Of a stretch of 18,757 bases of DNA, positions 13,634-18,757 are shown in pieces. Below the pieces are notes generated by a model. The model ran no database searches. It saw only the letters and a program-made list of their open reading frames with translations, and was not told the DNA's origin. Made by a program: the position numbers and the translations under genes. This DNA comes from Clostridia bacterium. GTDB taxonomy: Bacteria; Bacillota; Clostridia; Oscillospirales; CAG-272. Numbering within the stretch: position 1 is the first letter of the stretch; every line of letters starts with the position of its first letter. The stretch is from NCBI GenBank assembly GCA_017457465.1, contig JAFTHJ010000179.1, positions 1 through 18,757 of the forward strand. Reading direction: 5' to 3'.

Positions 13634-15226
13634 ATGCTGTTTACATCATACGAATTTCTGGCGTTTCTGGCAGTTGTTTTTCTCCTCTATTATATTCTTC
13701 CGAAAAAGACGCAATGGGTGACATTGCTTGTCGCGAGTTATGTGTTTTATGCCCTTGCGGGGGTTGAATACCTTGCGTTTATTGCGGTGACTACCGTTTC
13801 GTCGTTTATCGCCACGATGCTTATGGGCAGAGTCAGCTCGAGGGAGAATCGCTATCTTGAGCAGAACAGGTCGGAGCTTTCAAAGGACGAGATAAAGGCG
13901 TATCGCGCGAAGGCAAAGGGGCGCAGATTTTTGATTCTGTGTCTCGCGCTTCTTCTTAACTTCGGAATACTCGCGGTGTTGAAATACACGGCGTTTGCGG
14001 TGGTGAACGTCAATTCGTGGCTTCACGCCTTTGGAGCGGAGACAGAGTTGACTATCCCCTCGCTCCTGCTTCCGCTCGGAATATCCTTCTATACATTCCA
14101 GACAATGGGATATCTGATAGATGCCTACCGCGGAAAGGCGGAGATAGAGAGGAACCCATTCAAACTTGCGCTTTTTGTGTCGTTTTTCCCACAGCTCATA
14201 CAAGGTCCTATCTCAAGATTCAAGGATTTGGGCGCACAGCTCACCGCTCCTCACGCCTTTGCGAGAAAGAATTTTACATACGGAATTCAGAGGATTATCT
14301 GGGGATATTTCAAGAAGTTGGTTGTGGCGGACAGGGTGCTTGTTGCCATAAACGCTATGATAGAGGCTCCCGAGGAGTTCAAGGGCTTTTATGTATTTCT
14401 GCTCATAATCCTTTATTCGGTGCAGATATACGCCGATTTCACGGGAGGTATCGACATTACCATCGGTATTGCCGAGGCGCTCGGTATCAGACTTACCGAA
14501 AACTTCAACCGTCCTTTCTCCTCTCGCTCGACCAAGGAATACTGGAACCGTTGGCACATCACTATGGGCTCTTGGTTTACAGACTACATATTCTATCCGC
14601 TCTCTGTCTGCCGTCCTATGGCGAAGCTGACCAAGGGCTGCCGAAAGATTTTCGGAAAGAATATCGGCAAGAGAATACCTGTTTATCTCGCGACGGTAAT
14701 TACTTGGTTCCTGACAGGCTTGTGGCACGGCGCGGGTTGGAACTTTATAGTGTGGGGACTGCTCAACTGTCTTGTAATACTCGTCTCGCGAGAGCTTGAA
14801 CCGCTTTACGCAAAATTCGAGAACAAATTCCCGAGGCTTCACGCCTCCTACGCTTACGGCGTATTCATGTCGGTCAGAACCTTTCTGCTTATGGGACTTA
14901 TCCGTTCGCTCGACTGCTACAGAGATGTCCCGCTTACATTCAGAATGTGGGGCAGTATGTTCACAAGCTTTAATCTCCCCGAGGTATTCGGAGGAGGAAT
15001 AGAGGCACTCGGTCTCGGTCTTGCCGACTATATAATAATCGCCCTCGGCTGTGTCGTTATGTTTGCGGTCAGCAAGGCGGGCAAGGAGAGAAGCGTGAGG
15101 GAGCAGCTTTATGACCGTCCCGTGCTTTCGTGGCTCTGCTTCGGCGCACTCTTTATTGCGATAATACTGTTCGGCGCTTACAGCGTCGGATATGACGCAA
15201 GTCAGTTTATTTATAATCAGTTCTGA
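13634..15226 (+). CDS. MBOAT family O-acyltransferase (DltB/AlgI-like)
   Basis: Polytopic membrane acyltransferase of 530 residues. Homologues move an acyl group (D-alanine in DltB, acetate in AlgI) from a cytoplasmic donor to an extracellular acceptor. Hydrophobic segments run almost the whole length. Conserved blocks are LLPLGISFYTFQTMGYLID (145-163), FFPQLIQGPISR (184-195), YADFTGGIDITIG (266-278), NFNRPFSSRSTKEYWNRWH (290-308) and LTGLWHGAGWNFIVWG (360-375). H365 is the invariant MBOAT histidine; H308 is the second conserved one. It is longer than DltB (about 400) and nearer AlgI-type members, with an added C-terminal membrane region. AAGGAGGAG precedes ATG 13634. Next to an adenylation enzyme and a carrier protein, its donor is more likely an aminoacyl-carrier than acetyl-CoA; that is inference from context. 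Confidence 0.93.
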   Translation: MLFTSYEFLAFLAVVFLLYYILPKKTQWVTLLVASYVFYALAGVEYLAFIAVTTVSSFIATMLMGRVSSRENRYLEQNRSELSKDEIKAYRAKAKGRRFLILCLALLLNFGILAVLKYTAFAVVNVNSWLHAFGAETELTIPSLLLPLGISFYTFQTMGYLIDAYRGKAEIERNPFKLALFVSFFPQLIQGPISRFKDLGAQLTAPHAFARKNFTYGIQRIIWGYFKKLVVADRVLVAINAMIEAPEEFKGFYVFLLIILYSVQIYADFTGGIDITIGIAEALGIRLTENFNRPFSSRSTKEYWNRWHITMGSWFTDYIFYPLSVCRPMAKLTKGCRKIFGKNIGKRIPVYLATVITWFLTGLWHGAGWNFIVWGLLNCLVILVSRELEPLYAKFENKFPRLHASYAYGVFMSVRTFLLMGLIRSLDCYRDVPLTFRMWGSMFTSFNLPEVFGGGIEALGLGLADYIIIALGCVVMFAVSKAGKERSVREQLYDRPVLSWLCFGALFIAIILFGAYSVGYDASQFIYNQF

Positions 15227-15243
15227 CGGAGGTGAGAGCGTAT

Positions 15244-16257
15244 ATGAAAAAAAGAATAATCATATCGGTAGCGGCGCTTCTTGTCATATGCGTTCTGTTA
15301 TCACTTTTGCAGATGCTTGTGATGCCGAAATATACCGATAACAAGGAGGGGGCGCTCGTTTCGGAATACTACGATGAGGCGGGTGACCACGACCTCATTT
15401 TCGTGGGAGACTGCGAGGTATACGAGAGCTTCGTTCCCGCATATCTCTGGGAAAAATACGGAATAAGCTCATATGTAAGAGGCAGCGCTCAACAGCTTGT
15501 GTGGCAGTCATATTATCTGCTTGAGGAAACCTTGAGATACGAGACGCCGAAGGCGGTGGTCTTCAATGTTATGGCACTCAAATACGGAGAGCCGCAAAGA
15601 GAGGCGTACAACAGAATGACGCTTGACGGTATGCGGTGGTCGACCTCAAAGGTAGGCGCGATAAGAGCCTCGATGACCGAGGAGGAGAGCTTCGTTGAGT
15701 ATGTTTTCCCGCTCTTGCGCTTCCATTCGAGGATAACCGAGTTGACGCCCGACGATTTCAGGTACGCATTCCGCGACAACAAGGTGTCACACAGCGGATA
15801 TCTTATGCAGACGGGAGTCAAACCGCAGACGGATTTTTCCGAGGGGCGCGCCGAGGTCGATTACACCATAGACGAAAACGCGTGGAAATACCTCGATATG
15901 ATGCGTGAGCTTTGTGACGATAAGGGAATAGAGCTGATACTCGTCAAGGCGCCGACAAATTCGTGGATGTACTGGTGGCACGACGAGTGGGAGGCACAGG
16001 TCGACAGTTATGCCGAGCGCCACGGCTTGTCATATTACAATTTTATTCCCCTCGCTGACGAGATGGGAATTGACTGGTCTACCGACACATACGATGCGGG
16101 AGCGCATCTGAATGTATACGGTGCCGAGAAGCTGACCGAGTATTTCGGGCAGATACTCACCGAGAAGCACGGACTTGCCGACAGAAGCGCCGAGGCGGAA
16201 CTTGCCAAGTCTTGGGACGCGCGGCTTGAGAAATATTACGAGGAAAGAAATAAATAA
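15244..16257 (+). CDS. SGNH-hydrolase-like membrane-anchored protein (DltD-like role), Cys at nucleophile position
   Basis: A 337-residue protein with an N-terminal membrane anchor (about 5-27) and an extracellular domain that looks like the SGNH-like partners of MBOAT enzymes in Clostridia. LIFVGDCEVYESFVP (51-65) matches the first SGNH block, with C57 where Ser normally stands. The last block DTYDAGAHLNVYGAEKL (281-297) offers D284 and H288 for the triad. Central parts (RGSAQQLVWQSYYLLEETL, AYNRMTLDGMRWS) are typical of this subgroup. By analogy with DltD and AlgX/AlgJ it could receive the group handed over by the MBOAT and place it on the final acceptor. ATG 15244 is preferred over GTG 15232 because GGAGGTGA lies in front of it. 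It starts 17 nt after the MBOAT stop. Fold and role are inferred from motifs and context. Confidence 0.82.
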   Translation: MKKRIIISVAALLVICVLLSLLQMLVMPKYTDNKEGALVSEYYDEAGDHDLIFVGDCEVYESFVPAYLWEKYGISSYVRGSAQQLVWQSYYLLEETLRYETPKAVVFNVMALKYGEPQREAYNRMTLDGMRWSTSKVGAIRASMTEEESFVEYVFPLLRFHSRITELTPDDFRYAFRDNKVSHSGYLMQTGVKPQTDFSEGRAEVDYTIDENAWKYLDMMRELCDDKGIELILVKAPTNSWMYWWHDEWEAQVDSYAERHGLSYYNFIPLADEMGIDWSTDTYDAGAHLNVYGAEKLTEYFGQILTEKHGLADRSAEAELAKSWDARLEKYYEERNK

Positions 16258-16273
16258 AACGGAGGATAGATAA

Positions 16274-16813
16274 ATGAAGAAATTTTTGGCTTTACTGCTT
16301 TGCCTTATGATGGCGTTTTGCCTTGTGGCTTGTGAGAATAAGAAGAACAATAATAACAACGATGACGATGACGGTGAGGGTGGCGGAGCTTCGAAAAAAA
16401 GCTCGGTGAGCTTCTATGTAAATTACAACTCGGTGAAGATAGAGCTTGGTGCTGACGCGAAGGCGGTTCTCTCGGCGCTCGGAACACCCAAGAGAACAGA
16501 TGACCAAGGAGAATGCGGCGGACTGGGAAGGGTTACCAAGTATGTTTACGCATCGCTGGAGCTTTTTACACTTAACAACGGAAAGACCGAAACTGTGGAT
16601 GGTATAAAACTTTTAGATGACGCGGTAAAATGCCCCGAGGGTGTTGGTATCGGCTCGGCGTCTGCTGACGTGCTTAAGGCGTGTGGTTCGAATCCGACAA
16701 ATAAGAGTGACACGGGTATTACCTATACCTCCGGCAGCAAGAATCTTATATTCTCGCTCCGAGACGGTGCCGTATCCGGAATTGAGTACAAGGTTATAAG
16801 CACTAAAAAGTAA
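16274..16813 (+). CDS. Lipoprotein with two internal repeats, last gene of the acylation operon
   Basis: A 179-residue secreted lipoprotein. A 19-residue signal peptide ends in the lipobox LVAC with C20 as the lipid-modified residue. A low-complexity linker of Lys, Asn, Asp and Gly (about 22-40) follows and is encoded by near-repetitive codons. The mature part shows two similar units, VKIELGADAKAVLSALGTP (about 54-72) and VGIGSASADVLKACGSNP (about 124-141). Each looks like the 'small Gly, helix, Leu-Gly-x-Pro' pattern of BamE/BLIP-like folds. I do not recognise a named family. GGAGG (16261-16265) sits 8 nt before ATG 16274, and the start follows the SGNH gene by only 16 nt, so it belongs to the operon. 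A binding or chaperone role at the outer face of the membrane is possible, without direct evidence. Confidence 0.8.
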   Translation: MKKFLALLLCLMMAFCLVACENKKNNNNNDDDDGEGGGASKKSSVSFYVNYNSVKIELGADAKAVLSALGTPKRTDDQGECGGLGRVTKYVYASLELFTLNNGKTETVDGIKLLDDAVKCPEGVGIGSASADVLKACGSNPTNKSDTGITYTSGSKNLIFSLRDGAVSGIEYKVISTKK

Positions 16814-16825
16814 TCATAATAAAAC

Positions 16826-16865
16826 AAAGGGACTGAACCGATATCGGTTCAGTCCCTTTATATTT
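16826..16865. terminator. Bidirectional terminator between convergent genes
   Basis: A perfect 34-bp palindrome (16826-16859) with 17-nt arms running from AAAGGGACTGAACCGAT to its complement. T-rich sequence follows on both strands (TATATTTTC on plus; GTTTTATTATG on minus). It lies between the lipoprotein gene and the VanY-like gene, which point at each other. Confidence 0.85.
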
Positions 16866-16869
16866 TCAA

Positions 16870-17889
16870 TTAAGTGTTTTTGACTGCTTTTGATTTGTTT
16901 ACGGTTACGATATATCCGTTTTCGTTGTCGCCGCTTATCTCATATGTGTACTTCGAGGGAACCTGAATCTCACCCGCGTCATCAGCCGTGGTGTAATATA
17001 CCTCATAGGCCTTTGAGTCACCGCCCTTTATCGCGAGAGGGGTGCCGAAATTGTAGCTTTCGCGGAGCAGGTCGATATATTCCTCAAGACAAAGCTCGTT
17101 GTTGTAAATATAAGTAGCGTGAGCGATTCCGACATATCTGAAGACGTAAGAGAAATCCGAAACGCCTGTAATCGAGGCAAAGTCCTTACCCGCGTTCTTT
17201 CCTGTATCGGAAGCGGGGATATTGTCGGGATACCTTACGATAAAGCCGTATTTGTGAGCGTTCTCGTAGAGCCAATTGTATTTTCCGTTAAGGCTCTTGT
17301 CGTTGATATACACCCAAGCATCGCCGTCCTGAAGCTCAAAAGAGAGTCCTGTGTGGAAGTCGCTATATCCCGCGGGAAGCGCCTCGTTAGGATTGTTTTC
17401 GTGCTTTGCAGCCTGATCCTCAAAGGAACGGTATGCTTCTCTGACGACTACGTTGGCATCAGGTATTGCCGCATAGGTTGCGGTCATAAGCTCATTGAAT
17501 GCCGAAAGCGCTGTGGGATTGACCTTCAGACTTCCGTCACGCAGTCCGTATATGCGGTTTGTAGTGGGGAAGGATACAACCTCGGGATTATCCTCAAAGA
17601 TGTATTCATTCTCCGCGTTTACAAGCACAAGGCTTCCCGAATGAAGCTGACTCTCCTCAACCTCGAGGGCAACATAACCTGCGTTTGTGCCGCCGTCTCC
17701 GCCTTCGCCGCCCACGTCTTCAGCGGCAGCCTTTTTGTTCTTTATAAAAGCAACGCCTTGAGTTATCAGAAGAACCGACAGCAAAACGGCTATCAGAATT
17801 ATCGTTGCGTAAATAAGCATTACGGTTGTTTTTTTCTTGTTCTGACGCTCTACCGAGCCGCCTTCGAGAGAATCGAAGATCTTTTTCAT
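16870..17889 (-). CDS. VanY-like (peptidase M15B) family protein, probably inactive
   Basis: A 339-residue protein with a cytoplasmic N-terminus, one membrane helix (about 22-48) and a Gly-rich linker (59-70). An extracellular domain of the D-alanyl-D-alanine carboxypeptidase VanY type follows. Typical family parts are VVVREAYRSFEDQ (147-159), NWLYENAHKYGFIVRYP (205-221) and FRYVGIAHATYIYNNELCLEEY (250-271). The metal site is lost: SDFHTGLSFE (176-185) has F178 in place of the first His and E185 in place of Asp, and DFSYVFRYVG has F246 and V249 where active enzymes have Glu and His of EPWH. A small beta domain closes the protein (295-330). GCAGGAGG precedes ATG 17889. It lies downstream of pnp and may be cotranscribed with it. 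It may bind peptidoglycan stem peptides or regulate a partner instead of cutting; that is inference. Confidence 0.85.
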   Translation of the reverse strand: MKKIFDSLEGGSVERQNKKKTTVMLIYATIILIAVLLSVLLITQGVAFIKNKKAAAEDVGGEGGDGGTNAGYVALEVEESQLHSGSLVLVNAENEYIFEDNPEVVSFPTTNRIYGLRDGSLKVNPTALSAFNELMTATYAAIPDANVVVREAYRSFEDQAAKHENNPNEALPAGYSDFHTGLSFELQDGDAWVYINDKSLNGKYNWLYENAHKYGFIVRYPDNIPASDTGKNAGKDFASITGVSDFSYVFRYVGIAHATYIYNNELCLEEYIDLLRESYNFGTPLAIKGGDSKAYEVYYTTADDAGEIQVPSKYTYEISGDNENGYIVTVNKSKAVKNT

Positions 17890-17910
17890 CGTGCATCCTC
17901 CTGCTTTAAT

Positions 17911-18015
17911 AATAGGTTATAGGTAAGAGTTAAGAGTGAAGAGGTAAGGAAGAAAAATTCCTGCGAGAATTTTTCAACCAAACTTATTCACTATTACTTT
18001 TTACTTCTTACTTGC
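17911..18015. repeat. AT-rich inverted-repeat element between pnp and the VanY-like gene
   Basis: A central perfect 9-bp hairpin, GAAAAATTC (17952-17960) and GAATTTTTC (17967-17975) with loop CTGCGA, is flanked by two purine/pyrimidine-biased arms. The left arm (17911-17950) has repeats of TAAGAG and GTGAAGAG. The right arm (17981-18015) has the complementary kind, TTCACTATTAC and TTACTTCTTACTT. The arms pair imperfectly over about 30 nt. It looks like a small MITE-like or REP-like repeat, and may also end the pnp transcript. Confidence 0.45.
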
Positions 18016-18017
18016 CC

Positions 18018-18757
18018 TTATTCCGCGTCCTTGATGGAGAAGTCCATACGGCCCTTCTTGTCAAGTCCGATATATTTTACCTTTACAACATCGCCAAGCT
18101 TAAGAACGTCCTCAACCTTGTCGATTCTTGTCTTTGCTATCTTGGAGATGTGAACCATACCCTCTTTTCCGGGAGCGTACTCAACGAAGCATCCGAACTC
18201 CTTGATTCCCGTAACGGTACCTGTGTAAACCGCTCCGACCTCGGGCTCGAATACGATAGCGTCTATCATAGCTTTAGCTATAGCAGCGCTCTCGCCGTTG
18301 ATTGCCGCGATGCAGATGGTTCCGTCATCGTCGATATCAACTTTAGCACCTGACTCCGCAACTATCTTCTGGATAACAGAGCCGCCCTTACCGATAACCT
18401 CACGAATCTTGTCGGGGTCTATCTTGAAGCTTGTCATCTTGGGAGCGTATTTGGATACCTCTGCTCTGGGAGCCTCGATAGCCTTGAGGATAACCTCGTC
18501 GATTATATAATCGCGTCCGACGTGAGTCTGCGCGAGAGCTGCCTTGATTATCTCGGGTGTAAGTCCGTCTATCTTAAGGTCCATCTGGATAGAGGTGATA
18601 CCCTTGTGAGTACCCGCTACCTTGAAGTCCATATCTCCGTAAAAGTCCTCAAGTCCCTGAATGTCGAGCATTGTATCCCAGCTTCCGTCCTCTGCTGTGA
18701 TAAGTCCGCAGGAGATACCCGCAACGGGAGCCTTTATCGGAACACCCGCATCCATAA
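18018..18757 (-). CDS. pnp: Polyribonucleotide nucleotidyltransferase (PNPase), N-terminal part outside window
   Basis: 3'-5' exoribonuclease and polymerase of RNA turnover. About 246 C-terminal residues are present. MDAGVPIKAPVAGISCGLI opens the second RNase PH core, followed by DFKVAGTHKGITSIQMD with the catalytic region. The KH domain follows (SFKIDPDKIREVIGKGGSVI, with the GKGG loop), and then the S1 RNA-binding domain (GAVYTGTVTGIKEFGCFVEY through GKEGMVHISKIA). It ends soon after the S1 domain with DFSIKDAE and lacks the long acidic tail of some PNPases. The first RNase PH domain and the start codon lie beyond 18757. The stop TAA (18020-18018) is followed by the AT-rich inverted repeat and then the VanY-like gene on the same strand. 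Confidence 0.96.
   Translation of the reverse strand, partial: MDAGVPIKAPVAGISCGLITAEDGSWDTMLDIQGLEDFYGDMDFKVAGTHKGITSIQMDLKIDGLTPEIIKAALAQTHVGRDYIIDEVILKAIEAPRAEVSKYAPKMTSFKIDPDKIREVIGKGGSVIQKIVAESGAKVDIDDDGTICIAAINGESAAIAKAMIDAIVFEPEVGAVYTGTVTGIKEFGCFVEYAPGKEGMVHISKIAKTRIDKVEDVLKLGDVVKVKYIGLDKKGRMDFSIKDAE

Noticed and set aside
17119..17922. A 267-codon plus-strand frame opposite the VanY-like gene
   Set aside because: The minus-strand protein has clear M15B features and a ribosome binding site; the plus frame has none.
1..18757. CRISPR arrays, tRNA or rRNA genes, transposases, prophage genes
   Set aside because: None seen: no evenly spaced direct repeats, no cloverleaf-like sequence with a T-loop motif, and no transposase or phage domains in the open frames.

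Overview
This window looks like chromosome from an anaerobic Bacillota, class Clostridia, probably Oscillospirales/Ruminococcaceae-like. The reasons are strong AGGAGG ribosome binding sites, sigma-A promoters with 17-18 bp spacers, and families typical of that group: DUF6062, a PflX-type radical SAM protein, Clostridia-type OGG, a VanY-like protein next to pnp, and an MBOAT/SGNH acylation cluster. The assignment is inference; there is no rRNA in the window to settle it. I see no phage, IS element, CRISPR array, tRNA or rRNA.

Left part (1-3500). On the minus strand, a DUF6062 protein is followed by mnmM (tRNA wobble-uridine methyltransferase, cut by the window edge). The two are joined by a 10-codon mini-ORF that overlaps both neighbours. 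An 8-oxoguanine glycosylase gene (ogg) runs the other way from a promoter that faces the DUF6062 promoter. Past ogg is about 340 bp of non-coding DNA with nested inverted repeats and a terminator, then a minus-strand PflX-like radical SAM gene whose last codons lie inside a dispersed hairpin repeat.

Middle (3500-10500). All genes are on the plus strand: mscS, cinA, pfkA, azlC-azlD (branched-chain amino acid exporter) and a class I lysyl-tRNA synthetase. The synthetase carries an extra C-terminal Trbp111/MetG-type tRNA-binding domain. Clear promoters stand before mscS, pfkA and the synthetase gene. Another copy of the hairpin repeat follows the synthetase gene.

Right part (10500-16860). A six-gene operon runs from one strong promoter to a 34-bp palindromic terminator. 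It encodes a membrane-anchored Ig-like/transglutaminase-like protein, an amino-acid adenylation enzyme, a carrier protein, an MBOAT acyltransferase, an SGNH-like membrane-anchored protein with Cys in the nucleophile position, and a lipoprotein. The layout parallels dltABCD: activate an amino acid in the cytoplasm, load it on a carrier, pass it across the membrane by the MBOAT, and transfer it to an envelope acceptor. The adenylation gene has a 1-nt frameshift that separates its catalytic-lysine C-terminus. This operon is the best candidate for an under-described system here.

Right edge (16860-18757). On the minus strand lie pnp (3' part only) and a VanY-like protein in which all zinc ligands appear to be replaced. 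An AT-rich inverted-repeat element separates them.
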